DNA of 64,000 nucleotides from Turicibacter sp. TJ11 (lineage in GTDB: Bacteria; Bacillota_I; Bacilli_A; MOL361; Turicibacteraceae), in NCBI RefSeq assembly GCF_021497505.1, contig NZ_CP069349.1, positions 115,861-179,860 of the forward strand, written 5' to 3'. Every line of letters begins with the position of its first letter. Position 1 is the first letter of the stretch. A program made the position numbers and the translations under genes. Shown piece after piece: positions 17,529-25,799 of the stretch. A model generated the notes under the pieces. That model was not told the DNA's origin. It worked only from the letters and a program-made list of their open reading frames with translations, and did no database searches.

Positions 17529-17981
17529 ATGAATTCATTTTTTGAGGAATTAGGGAAAAAAGTAACTCAGACCAGCCAAGAAGCGATGAAAAAAACAAAA
17601 GATCTTGCGGAAATTGCTAAAATCAATGCTCAGATGACTGATGAGGAAAAAAAATTAAAGAAGTTATATATGAAGCTCGGGCAATTATATTATGAAATGT
17701 ATAAAGAAGAACCTGATTCGGTATTTGTAGATATATGTCAAGGAATTGGTGGATGTTTACAAACGATTAATCGCTATGAAACGATGGTAGAAGAATTAAA
17801 GGGAATTAAGCGATGTCAAAAATGTAAAACAGAGATCCTAGTTGAGTCAACGTATTGTCCGACATGTGGTCAAAGATTAGATGATGAGCGAGAAACAATC
17901 GTCTCTACAATTTGTCCTAATTGTGGAATGGAAAATGGAGGATTTGCTACTAGTTGTATTAAATGTGGAGGACTATTATAA
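17529..17981 (+). CDS. Protein with two C-terminal zinc ribbons
   Basis: 150 residues. N-terminal half is charged and helical (KKVTQTSQEAMKKTKDLAE), resembling a coiled coil. The C-terminal half has two CxxC...CxxC ribbons: CQKC...CPTC near residues 98-117 and CPNC...CIKC near 132-147. No membrane segment. Start ATG at 17529 after ATAGGGGGAAG. Third gene of the acyltransferase cluster, about 107 bases after the second. Function unknown. Confidence 0.82.
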   Translation: MNSFFEELGKKVTQTSQEAMKKTKDLAEIAKINAQMTDEEKKLKKLYMKLGQLYYEMYKEEPDSVFVDICQGIGGCLQTINRYETMVEELKGIKRCQKCKTEILVESTYCPTCGQRLDDERETIVSTICPNCGMENGGFATSCIKCGGLL

Positions 17982-17983
17982 GA

Positions 17984-18019
17984 AAGCTGCTGAATGATTT
18001 CATTCAACAGCTTTTTTAT
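17984..18019 (+). terminator. Terminator of the acyltransferase/zinc-ribbon cluster
   Basis: AAGCTGCTGAATGA pairs with TCATTCAACAGCTT (one bulge), followed by T residues. Confidence 0.85.
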
Positions 18020-18184
18020 TTGTTAGAAATGAAACGATTTTTCACCAGGTTACAGTCAGAAAATCAAATATGAATCATAGATTCAAAGTTTATCGTAAAA
18101 AACGGGTGATATCTCGTTAAGTCATGAATATGAAAAGTAAACCGATATAAACTACTAGAGATGAAATAGAAATGAGGTGGAGTT

Positions 18185-19585
18185 TTGGAAGGTTATTATT
18201 TAATGCCTCATCCTCCAATTATTGTTCCAAATATCGGTAAGGGCGAGGAACTGAGATTATATGAAACAAGTTTGACTTTTCATGAGGTGGCGCAAGAAAT
18301 TGCTAGTATTAAGCCTGAGACCATTATTATGATTACCCCTCACGGTCCGATGTTTTCAGATGTCATTTCAGTGTCTAGTGGTGAAGCAATTAGTGGAGAT
18401 TTTCGACGTTTTCAATGTTATGATCTAAGTGTTCAAGCACTTTTAGATAGTGAATTTAATCAACTATTAGTTCAGTTAGCACAAGAACAGCGATTACCAG
18501 TCTTAGAGGTGAATCGTGAAGTATTAAAAGCCTACGGCCGTCCATTTGAACTAGATCACGGGGCCTTAGTTCCATTATATTTTATTAATAAGTACTACAC
18601 TGATTATAAGTTAGTTCACATCACCTATGCACCTTTAGATGATAGTGAACTATATCGATTTGGTATTTTACTTGATCAAGTAGCTAAACAACTGAACCGG
18701 CAATTTGTTGTCATTGCAAGTGGTGATTTATCTCATAAATTAAGCGAAAGTGGACCGTACGCGTATTCACCTTATGGTGAGGAGTTCGATCGTCAGTTTT
18801 TGCAAAAACTTTCATCTGATCAACCGTTAGAGATTTTTAATATGGATACAGAACTCATTAAAGAAGCGGCAGAATGTGGTCTACGTTCGACTAAAATTCT
18901 TTTAGGTACTTTAGATGGAAAGGAAATTCGAGGAGAAGTTCTGTCTTATCAAAGTCCATTTGGTGTCGGATATGGAATCATTAGATTTCATGTCAAAGGA
19001 AATGGGACAAAAGCATTAAAATATATAGGAAGAAGTGAGAAGCCTATGAAAAAAGTGTTATCTCATCAGACAAATCCGTATGTTGAGTTAGCGAGAAGAT
19101 GTTTAGAAGATTACTTTACACAAACGAAAACGATGATTGCTAAAGAAGAGTTACCAGAAATTATGGTCGCACATCGGCATGGCGTTTTTGTTTCCTTAAA
19201 AAAAGATGGACAACTTAGAGGATGTATTGGGACTATTTTTCCAACGACTGATTGCGTAGCATCGGAAATTATCCGAAATGCGATTGCTGCGGCAACAGAA
19301 GATCCTCGCTTTTTACCAGTTGATTATGAAGAACTAAAATCTCTTGACATTTCAGTTGATCTTTTACTTTCTCCAACTAAAGCCGTGATAGAAGAACTTG
19401 ACCCTAAACGTTACGGGATTATCGTGAGTAAAGGATTGAAAAAAGGCGTCTTATTACCTAACTTAGAAGGAATTTATACAGTTCAAGATCAAGTAGCCAT
19501 TGCTTGTCAAAAAGCAGGAATAAATCCCGATGGTGAGTTTGAGATTCAAAAATTTGAAGTCATTCGTTACACAGAAGGTGATTAG
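18185..19585 (+). CDS. AmmeMemoRadiSam system protein, fused B (MEMO) and A (AMMECR1) domains
   Basis: 466 residues. Start TTG at 18185 after GAGGTGGAG. Residues 1 to about 265 form a MEMO1/class III extradiol dioxygenase-like domain: MPHPPIIVP at the N-terminus, TPHGPMFSD, and ASGDLSHKL with metal-ligand type histidines. Residues about 290-460 are an AMMECR1 domain with the diagnostic LRGCIGTIFP near residue 342. In many genomes these are separate genes; here they are one polypeptide. The radical SAM partner starts 2 bases after the stop codon. The chemistry of the system is unknown to me. Confidence 0.92.
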   Translation: MEGYYLMPHPPIIVPNIGKGEELRLYETSLTFHEVAQEIASIKPETIIMITPHGPMFSDVISVSSGEAISGDFRRFQCYDLSVQALLDSEFNQLLVQLAQEQRLPVLEVNREVLKAYGRPFELDHGALVPLYFINKYYTDYKLVHITYAPLDDSELYRFGILLDQVAKQLNRQFVVIASGDLSHKLSESGPYAYSPYGEEFDRQFLQKLSSDQPLEIFNMDTELIKEAAECGLRSTKILLGTLDGKEIRGEVLSYQSPFGVGYGIIRFHVKGNGTKALKYIGRSEKPMKKVLSHQTNPYVELARRCLEDYFTQTKTMIAKEELPEIMVAHRHGVFVSLKKDGQLRGCIGTIFPTTDCVASEIIRNAIAAATEDPRFLPVDYEELKSLDISVDLLLSPTKAVIEELDPKRYGIIVSKGLKKGVLLPNLEGIYTVQDQVAIACQKAGINPDGEFEIQKFEVIRYTEGD

Positions 19586-19587
19586 AG

Positions 19588-20574
19588 ATGAATTATCCTG
19601 TTTCTTTTTTTAAGCGAAAGGGTGATCAAATCCAGTGTCTTGTTTGTCCTCATCAATGTCTGATTTCAGAAGGCAAAACAGGGATTTGTCGAGTTCGTAC
19701 CGTCTTAGATCATGAGCTAATCGCTATTAACTATGCCGAAGTGACGTCAGCTGCGGTAGATCCTATTGAGAAAAAACCACTTTATCATTTTAAACCGGGA
19801 AAAAATATCGTTTCATTAGGAAGCTTTGGATGTAATATGACATGTGATTTTTGTCAAAATCACAAAATTTCACAACAACGCGCTAAAAGTGAGGTTCTAT
19901 CGATTGAACAATTGAAAGCAATCATTGATAGGGTTGAGAATAATGCAGGAGTTGCTTATACGTATAATGAGCCCATGATGTGGTATGAGTACGTTTATGA
20001 AACAGCCAAGACGTTAAAGCATCTAAATCAGGAAACGAGTGTAGTCGTCGTGACAAATGGCTATATTAATCAGGAACCGTTATTTAAACTGTTACCTTAT
20101 GTAGATGCGATGAATATCGATTTAAAAGCATATTCGAATTCATACTATAAAAAAATTTGCGGAGCAAAATTAGATTCTGTTTTAGAAACGATTAAGTTAG
20201 CAAATGAACACGTTCATATAGAAGTGACGACCTTACTCGTGACAGATGCGTTTGATGCATTAAAGGAAGTAGAGGAAATTTCAAAGTTTTTAGCAACGGT
20301 TAATAAAGATATTCCACTTCATTTAAGTCGCTATTTCCCTCGGTACAAAATGAAAAATGAAGAAACCAATATTGAAGTCATGAAGCAGGCAGCTCAAATG
20401 GCTAGAAATTATTTGAATTATGTTTATATCGGAAATGTAGCGGAGATCGATACGCATACTTATTGCCCAACTTGTCATGAGCGCTTAGTTGAAAGACAAA
20501 GTGGTAGAGTGAATTGTTTAATTCGTGAACCCATCTGTCCACGCTGTCAATCTGACATCTCAATCATCCTTTAA
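19588..20574 (+). CDS. AmmeMemoRadiSam system radical SAM enzyme
   Basis: 328 residues, related to pyruvate formate-lyase activating enzymes. An N-terminal cysteine pair region (CLVCPHQC near residue 17, CRV) precedes the radical SAM motif CNMTCDFC near residue 89. VAYTYNEPMMWYEY near residue 125 is diagnostic of this subgroup. A C-terminal pair of CxxC motifs (CPTCHERL...CPRCQSD) suggests a rubredoxin-like metal site. Translated directly after the fused MEMO-AMMECR1 gene with a GATTAGAG spacing, so the two act together. Substrate unknown. Confidence 0.93.
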   Translation: MNYPVSFFKRKGDQIQCLVCPHQCLISEGKTGICRVRTVLDHELIAINYAEVTSAAVDPIEKKPLYHFKPGKNIVSLGSFGCNMTCDFCQNHKISQQRAKSEVLSIEQLKAIIDRVENNAGVAYTYNEPMMWYEYVYETAKTLKHLNQETSVVVVTNGYINQEPLFKLLPYVDAMNIDLKAYSNSYYKKICGAKLDSVLETIKLANEHVHIEVTTLLVTDAFDALKEVEEISKFLATVNKDIPLHLSRYFPRYKMKNEETNIEVMKQAAQMARNYLNYVYIGNVAEIDTHTYCPTCHERLVERQSGRVNCLIREPICPRCQSDISIIL

Positions 20575-20651
20575 TTAAATGAAGCATCTTGTTTGACTTA
20601 TCTTATCAGTGGATGTAAAATATCTCCTGTTAATAAAAGAGGAGATGAGAG

Positions 20652-21089
20652 ATGATGTTAAAAAAGTTATCAAATACTGCGTTTATTTATACGGTTCTAG
20701 CCTTAGTCGTTGGGGTTGTTTATCGTGAATATACGAAACTGTCAGGATTTACAGGACAGACGAACTTATCATTATTACATACGCATTTATTTACATTAGG
20801 TATGATGTTTTTCTTAATCGTCTTAGCTTTAGAAGTGACATTAAACTTAAGTAAACAAAAGTACTTTAATGTCTTTTTTATTTTTTATAACGTGGGGTTA
20901 TCGTTGACAGTTATGATGATGGCTGTTCGTGGATTCTTACAAATTAATGGAGAACAACTGTCTAAAGGTCTTAATGCATCTATTGCAGGGATTTCAGGAA
21001 TCGGGCACATTTTGCTAAGTATTGGATTAATCGTCTTTTTTATTAATCTTAAACAAACGATCGATCAAAAAAACGTCATGGGCGAATAA
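20652..21089 (+). CDS. DUF2871-like membrane protein
   Basis: 145 residues with four hydrophobic segments (near 10-26, 41-64, 74-92, 112-132). LLHTHLFTLGMMFFLIVLALE near residue 41 with paired histidines is typical of this small family. Start ATG at 20652 or 20655 after AGAGGAGATG. Function unknown. Confidence 0.85.
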   Translation: MMLKKLSNTAFIYTVLALVVGVVYREYTKLSGFTGQTNLSLLHTHLFTLGMMFFLIVLALEVTLNLSKQKYFNVFFIFYNVGLSLTVMMMAVRGFLQINGEQLSKGLNASIAGISGIGHILLSIGLIVFFINLKQTIDQKNVMGE

Positions 21090-21113
21090 TATCGGCTCAT
21101 GACGTTTTTTATA
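21067..21113. terminator. Terminator overlapping the end of the DUF2871-like gene
   Basis: AAAAAACGTCATG and CATGACGTTTTTT form a 13-bp stem that includes the last codons, with T residues after it. Confidence 0.85.
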
Positions 21114-21161
21114 CATCCGTTAATTAAAAAGTGAGAGAATCTATGAATAGGAATAATGTTT

Positions 21162-22214
21162 TTAGATAGAAATCATCGGTTTAGAGGATGGTTTTTGTTC
21201 TTTTGTTAAGGTGAAATGAACAATCATTGAAATCATTCCGCTGATCACTAAAAAAGCATAAAAGCTAATTCCGCGACATAAAAGCATGGCTGGAATAATG
21301 AGATTACTTGCAAAGAATAACTTAAAGGTACTCATAAATGCATTTTCTGACGCTCCGACTGCTCCAGGTAAAGGAATGGAAGAGACGGCTAGTGATACTA
21401 ATGATTGAAGTGAAAGAATTTGGAGCAATGTATACTCATCTAAATAGAAGGCCTTGTAGACGAAGTAAGGCACCAAATAGCTAGCTGTTAACTGAATAGT
21501 GGTTGTGAGTAAAATTTTTGACATAAGAAGCGGTTGTGTTTTAATGTATTCTGCCCCTTTCGTATATTCTTGAACTAATAATTCTAACTGTTCACGTGTG
21601 CGATTGACATCTTTTAATAAATGCAAAGCTGCTAACCACTTCGTGACATGATGAATAAGTTGATAGATAAACTTTTTTGAAAACATGGCTAGTAAAATGG
21701 CAACAGTTAATAAGACATTAATCGTGACACTAAACATTAAAAAATATTTGATTCCATGAGCATTTGTTAAGATAAATTCATGATTTAAAAGAAACATAAC
21801 CCCGCCATAAAGCATCATCACAATCTGATAAATCACAGTAATAATTAACAGATTTAATGAAGAATATGAAAGGTTGATGTTAGCCTTGGTCATATAAAAC
21901 ATTTGTGCAGGTTGCCCCCCGCTAGAAGAGGGAGTAATTGAACTAAAGTAAAATCCAACAAAGGCAAAACCAAGACATTTTAAATAAGAAACTTTTTGAC
22001 CAAGCGCACGTAAAATAGAAAAAGTATTCATCGCCTCACAGCCAACAAAAAGAAACATCATACATAATCCTAATATAATATAGAAAGGATTGACGTTTTT
22101 TACGATTTCAATCAGATTAGAAAGTGACTGATCTTTAAAAATAAAATAACTCGTGATAAGCATGAGGCAGGCCATAAAAAATAGACTTAGCCATTGTTTT
22201 GATTTGCTATTCAT
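21162..22214 (-). CDS. Lysylphosphatidylglycerol synthase transmembrane-region family protein (UPF0104)
   Basis: 350 residues with about eight hydrophobic segments and no C-terminal aminoacyltransferase domain, so it is the membrane 'flippase-like' part alone. Recognisable: TPSSSGGQPAQMFYM near residue 75 and SSIPLPGAVGASENAF near residue 287, both conserved in YbhN/MprF-type domains. Start ATG at 22214 after AAAAGGAGCG. It probably moves or senses lipids in the membrane; not proven. Confidence 0.88.
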   Translation of the reverse strand: MNSKSKQWLSLFFMACLMLITSYFIFKDQSLSNLIEIVKNVNPFYIILGLCMMFLFVGCEAMNTFSILRALGQKVSYLKCLGFAFVGFYFSSITPSSSGGQPAQMFYMTKANINLSYSSLNLLIITVIYQIVMMLYGGVMFLLNHEFILTNAHGIKYFLMFSVTINVLLTVAILLAMFSKKFIYQLIHHVTKWLAALHLLKDVNRTREQLELLVQEYTKGAEYIKTQPLLMSKILLTTTIQLTASYLVPYFVYKAFYLDEYTLLQILSLQSLVSLAVSSIPLPGAVGASENAFMSTFKLFFASNLIIPAMLLCRGISFYAFLVISGMISMIVHFTLTKEQKPSSKPMISI

Positions 22215-22770
22215 CGTTCGCTCCTTTTAAATGACTTAATGGATATTAATGATAAAATCATCGCTATGATTTTAAGATTTGAGTTTTCAACTCCTCATAA
22301 GTAGCTTTTTAAAAGTCGCTACTTATAAGACAGATGAAGCGTTCATGAAGCAGATAAGTGTTTACCATTTTTTTGAATATGAATTATATTATAACATATT
22401 ACTGCTTCATTCGTAATGAAACTGATTCTTAATAAATGGTAAAGAAAAGGATACATCATCATATTCAAAAGGTTTGATCGAAGTTAAACTGTTTATCAGC
22501 AACACTAGACTCACTTCATTATAATGATTAAATCTTAAGATTCTTGTTCATCAAATCTTAAGATTTTCTTAAATTTTAAAGAAGCGTGTATCTAAATGAT
22601 AAATGTTTAAAGTGAGTGAATATAAGATCATGATGAGATGTTATAGAAAAAGAAAATCATTCATTTAAAGATGATACAAAATTCATGTTATAAATGTAAA
22701 ACAATTGATGATTGACTCATGTATTAGGTAAATAAGTCATATATTAATTATTAGTTGAAGGAGGGAAAGT
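22215..22770. other. 556-base divergent intergenic region before cysK
   Basis: No gene seen. It holds an inverted repeat ATAAGTAGC/GCTACTTAT at 22298-22327 and two copies of the 12-bp palindrome AATCTTAAGATT at 22531-22542 and 22554-22565. No convincing -35/-10 pair for cysK found; TGACT (22711-22715) and AGTCA (22735-22739) flank the likely promoter area. Confidence 0.6.
22531..22565. repeat. Directly repeated 12-bp palindrome upstream of cysK
   Basis: AATCTTAAGATT occurs twice, start to start 23 bases. As RNA the two copies could pair with each other into a 12-bp hairpin with an 11-base loop; as DNA they look like two dimeric protein sites. Confidence 0.6.
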
Positions 22771-23703
22771 ATGGGATATATTGCAAGTCATTTAATGGAT
22801 TTGATTGGGAACACACCGTTGTTGTCATTAAACAATTATAAAAGTAAGATAGGGTATGATGCTGAGATTATAGCTAAACTAGAATTTTTTAATCCAGCAG
22901 GTAGCGTTAAAGATCGAATTGCGTACGGCATGATTAAGGATGCAGAAAATAAAAATCTTTTAACAAAGGATTCGGTGATTGTTGAGGCAACGAGCGGAAA
23001 TACTGGAATTGGGTTAGCCTTTATTGCTGCATCTAGCGGTTATAGATTGATTTTAGTGATGCCGGAGACGATGAGTGTTGAGCGTCGTAGCTTACTTCAA
23101 GCTTTAGGAGCAGAACTTGTTTTAACCGAAGGTGCTTTAGGAATGAAAGGTGCCATAGCCAAAGCAGAAGAGTTATGCAAAGAAAATGAAAATGCTGTTA
23201 TGCTTAAACAATTTGATAATCCAGCTAATCCAACGATTCATCGATTAACAACAGCCGTTGAAATTTGGGATGATACAGATGGTCAAGTGGATATTTTTGT
23301 AGCAGGAATCGGAACAGGTGGAACGATTACAGGAGTGGGAGAAGTCTTAAAGGAATATAATCCAGACGTAAAAATCATAGCCGTTGAACCGGAAAATTCA
23401 CCAATTTTATCAAAAGGTGTAGCGGGATCACATAAAATTCAAGGGATTGGAGCTGGATTTGTTCCAACTATTTTAAATCAAGAAATCATTGATGAAATTG
23501 TAACGGTATCGAATGAAGACGCGATTGAAACTTCACGTCAATTAGCACAAACCGAAGGTTTACTCGTTGGTGTTTCTTCAGGAGCTGCTGTTTATGCGGC
23601 TAGTATGCTCGCTAAACGTGAAGAAAATAAAGGAAAACGAATTGTTGTTATTTGCCCAGATACAGGTGAAAGATATTTATCAACAGGACTATACGGTGAA
23701 TAA
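22771..23703 (+). CDS. cysK: Cysteine synthase A (O-acetylserine sulfhydrylase)
   Basis: Makes L-cysteine from O-acetylserine and sulfide using pyridoxal phosphate. 310 residues, normal length. Motifs: [11 protein letters not shown] with the Schiff-base lysine at about residue 46, [10 protein letters not shown] substrate loop, [13 protein letters not shown] phosphate-binding loop near residue 180, and [10 protein letters not shown] near residue 267. Start ATG at 22771 after GAAGGAGGGAAAG. Single-gene unit with a long leader region. The [10 protein letters not shown] context favours CysK over cystathionine beta-synthase. Confidence 0.96.
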   Translation: MGYIASHLMDLIGNTPLLSLNNYKSKIGYDAEIIAKLEFFNPAGSVKDRIAYGMIKDAENKNLLTKDSVIVEATSGNTGIGLAFIAASSGYRLILVMPETMSVERRSLLQALGAELVLTEGALGMKGAIAKAEELCKENENAVMLKQFDNPANPTIHRLTTAVEIWDDTDGQVDIFVAGIGTGGTITGVGEVLKEYNPDVKIIAVEPENSPILSKGVAGSHKIQGIGAGFVPTILNQEIIDEIVTVSNEDAIETSRQLAQTEGLLVGVSSGAAVYAASMLAKREENKGKRIVVICPDTGERYLSTGLYGE

Positions 23704-23863
23704 AGGATGAACTAACAGAGCGATAAAAATAGATGTTATAGGCTTAGGGAGTTTATATCATTAATGTTTATAAAACAAATTGATATGTTCTTTTTGTTAG
23801 GGGATAAATTTCTTTGATTCTGAGATAGAAAGCCAATTTGGACTTGTAGATAATATGTAGAAT

Positions 23864-23895
23864 AAAAAAATGAGACTTTTTGTCTCATTTTTTTA
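23864..23895. terminator. Bidirectional terminator cysK/hsp20
   Basis: AAAAAATGAGAC and GTCTCATTTTTT form a 12-bp stem with a short loop, between convergent genes. Confidence 0.9.
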
Positions 23896-23948
23896 TTATT
23901 AAGGTAAGAGAGTTAGTGATTAGCAATAGTTTCAAATGGCTTCTTTGT

Positions 23949-24371
23949 TTATAAAATGTTAATGACACGATGATTAACAACAATTGCTTCTTGTTTAGGA
24001 AGTTTGATCGTTAAAGTATCGTTGTTTAAATGAGCTGTAATTTGATCAGCATCGACATCGTAAAGGTTAAAACTTTGTGAAAATGAATGAGCTTGATAAG
24101 ATTGGCCAATCTCTTCATGAGTTTGAATGACTTGCTTTACTGTTAAAATTAAATGTTGATTTTCAACAGCAAGTTGAATGTGTTCACGTTTAAGATTTGG
24201 AAGTGTCAGTGTAAAGACATATTCGCTACCTTGATCGGTAAATGATGTATTATTCATCGGTAAAAGAGTAGATTGAAAGGTATTTACCATGAGGTTTTCC
24301 ATCTGATTAAATAAGTTAAAAAAGTTAAAAGGTGTGACTGAATGAGGATCTTCTGGTATTAAATTAGACAT
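23949..24371 (-). CDS. Small heat-shock protein, Hsp20/alpha-crystallin family
   Basis: 140 residues. ATP-independent chaperone that holds unfolding proteins. The alpha-crystallin domain spans about residues 40-135; EYVFTLTLPNLKREHIQL and the final LNNDTLTIKLPKQE hold the conserved strands. The usual GxL motif reads NDTLTI here. Start ATG at 24371 after AAGGAGGAAT. The upstream 130 bases show no CIRCE repeat that I can see. Confidence 0.93.
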   Translation of the reverse strand: MSNLIPEDPHSVTPFNFFNLFNQMENLMVNTFQSTLLPMNNTSFTDQGSEYVFTLTLPNLKREHIQLAVENQHLILTVKQVIQTHEEIGQSYQAHSFSQSFNLYDVDADQITAHLNNDTLTIKLPKQEAIVVNHRVINIL

Positions 24372-24500
24372 ATGATTCCTCCTTAGCTGAGATAAAAAGT
24401 ATACAAAATATCATATGTCGTCTCTTAACGAGGGTACCCATTTTTGATAGATTGCACGAATAAAATCATTATGATAAACTGATAGCAAGAAGGTGGTCGT

Positions 24501-25490
24501 ATGAATATAATTAAAATTGCAGATTTGGCAGGAGTTTCTAAATCAACCGTCTCTAGATACTTAAATAATGGTTATGTAAGTGAAGAAGCTCGTGAGAAAA
24601 TAAAAAAAGTCATTGAAGAAACTGGATTTGTTCCAAAGCGTCAAGCTCAAGCCATGCGGCTACAAAAAACTAATTTAATTGGAGTGATTGTTCCTAAAAT
24701 TAGTACGGAAACAGCTGCACGTGTCATTGAGGGAATTACTAATGAATTAAGCGAAGTAGGATATGAAGTCTTAATTGGGAATACTAACTTATCTATTGAA
24801 AAAGAAATGGATTATTTAAAGGTTTTTAAAAATCAAGTCGATGGAATTATCTTTATGGCAACTGAAGTGACGCCGAAACATTACGAATTATTTGATCAAT
24901 TAAGCATTCCCATTGTTGTGATTGCTCAAAAAGTAAAACACTATCCTTGTATTATTCATGATGATTATCATGCCGCTAAGGATGCCATTCATTATTTAAT
25001 TAATAAAGGTCATCAATCCATTGGATTTATTGGAGTAGGTGAGTACGATGAGGCAGTCGGAATTGATCGTAAAAAAGGTTATCTAGATGCTTTAAAGGAA
25101 CATCAAATTCAGATAAAAGAAGAATACATTCAAATTGGTGACTTTAGTCATGAAAGTGCCTTTTGTTTAACTGAAAAGTTAATGAATTTACCACATCCTC
25201 CAACGGCTATCTTTGCAGTAACGGATAACTTAGCGATCGGATGTATGGAATATTTAAACGAAAATAACTATCAAATTCCTAAAGATGTAGCAGTCATGGG
25301 ATTAGGTGATATTAAAATTTCAGCTTATATGTCGCCTCCGTTAACAACGATTCATTATCATTTTCAAACAATGGGAGCTAAAAGTGCTAAGTTATTAACC
25401 GAGATGATTAAGGCAGGAAAGTTAAGTTCTAAAAATTGTGAAAGCAATTTTATTTTTAACTATAGACTTATGGAACGGCGTAGTGTATAA
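24501..25490 (+). CDS. scrR: LacI-family transcriptional repressor of the sucrose genes
   Basis: 329 residues. N-terminal helix-turn-helix and hinge at residues 1-50 (IADLAGVSKSTVSRYLNNGYVS), then a periplasmic-binding-protein-like ligand domain. It precedes the scrA-scrK-scrB genes on the same strand, so it is most likely their repressor, probably sensing fructose or a sugar phosphate. Two GGGAACGTTC palindromes of LacI type lie between it and scrA. Start ATG at 24501 after AAGAAGGTGG. Name is by context. Confidence 0.9.
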   Translation: MNIIKIADLAGVSKSTVSRYLNNGYVSEEAREKIKKVIEETGFVPKRQAQAMRLQKTNLIGVIVPKISTETAARVIEGITNELSEVGYEVLIGNTNLSIEKEMDYLKVFKNQVDGIIFMATEVTPKHYELFDQLSIPIVVIAQKVKHYPCIIHDDYHAAKDAIHYLINKGHQSIGFIGVGEYDEAVGIDRKKGYLDALKEHQIQIKEEYIQIGDFSHESAFCLTEKLMNLPHPPTAIFAVTDNLAIGCMEYLNENNYQIPKDVAVMGLGDIKISAYMSPPLTTIHYHFQTMGAKSAKLLTEMIKAGKLSSKNCESNFIFNYRLMERRSV

Positions 25491-25520
25491 TAATCTTCGA
25501 CAAGAAGGTTATTATTTTTT
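25489..25520 (+). terminator. Terminator of the repressor gene
   Basis: AATAATCTTC pairs with GAAGGTTATT (one G-U pair) around GACAA, followed by T residues. Confidence 0.75.
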
Positions 25521-25529
25521 ATGAATTGT

Positions 25530-25541
25530 GGGAACGTTCCC
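25530..25541. promoter_or_regulatory. LacI-type operator 1
   Basis: Perfect palindrome GGGAACGTTCCC with the central CG typical of LacI-family sites, in the scrR-scrA gap. Confidence 0.75.
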
Positions 25542-25593
25542 TCAAGATTCGACAAGCTGATCCTAAAAATTAGGAATTTTATTTTACCTTTAA

Positions 25594-25607
25594 AGAAAGC
25601 GCTCCTT
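25594..25607. promoter_or_regulatory. Possible catabolite-responsive element
   Basis: AGAAAGCGCTCCTT resembles the CcpA site (core AANCGNT), with mismatches at the ends. It lies between the two operators, fitting glucose repression of sucrose genes. Confidence 0.4.
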
Positions 25608-25625
25608 TATTTTTTTCTTCTGTGT

Positions 25626-25637
25626 GGGAACGTTCTC
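25626..25637. promoter_or_regulatory. LacI-type operator 2
   Basis: GGGAACGTTCTC, one mismatch from operator 1. The two centres are 96 bp apart, a spacing that could allow looping. Confidence 0.7.
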
Positions 25638-25799
25638 GCATAAAGGTTTAATAGGTTTCTGATTATAGTTAAGCAAACATAGGAAATAATAACATTGTAA
25701 AATTTAATTATTATTTATATGATCCAACAAAGTTATATTGCCTTGTTAAAGAATCAATATAATAGAGGGTTGAAATAGAAAATAGGAGGATTAGATCTT

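Noticed and set aside
22495..22507. ATCAGCAACACTA, matching 13 bases of the ISL3 left-end complement.
   Set aside because: The match stops abruptly after 13 bases and no other IS sequence is near; chance cannot be excluded.
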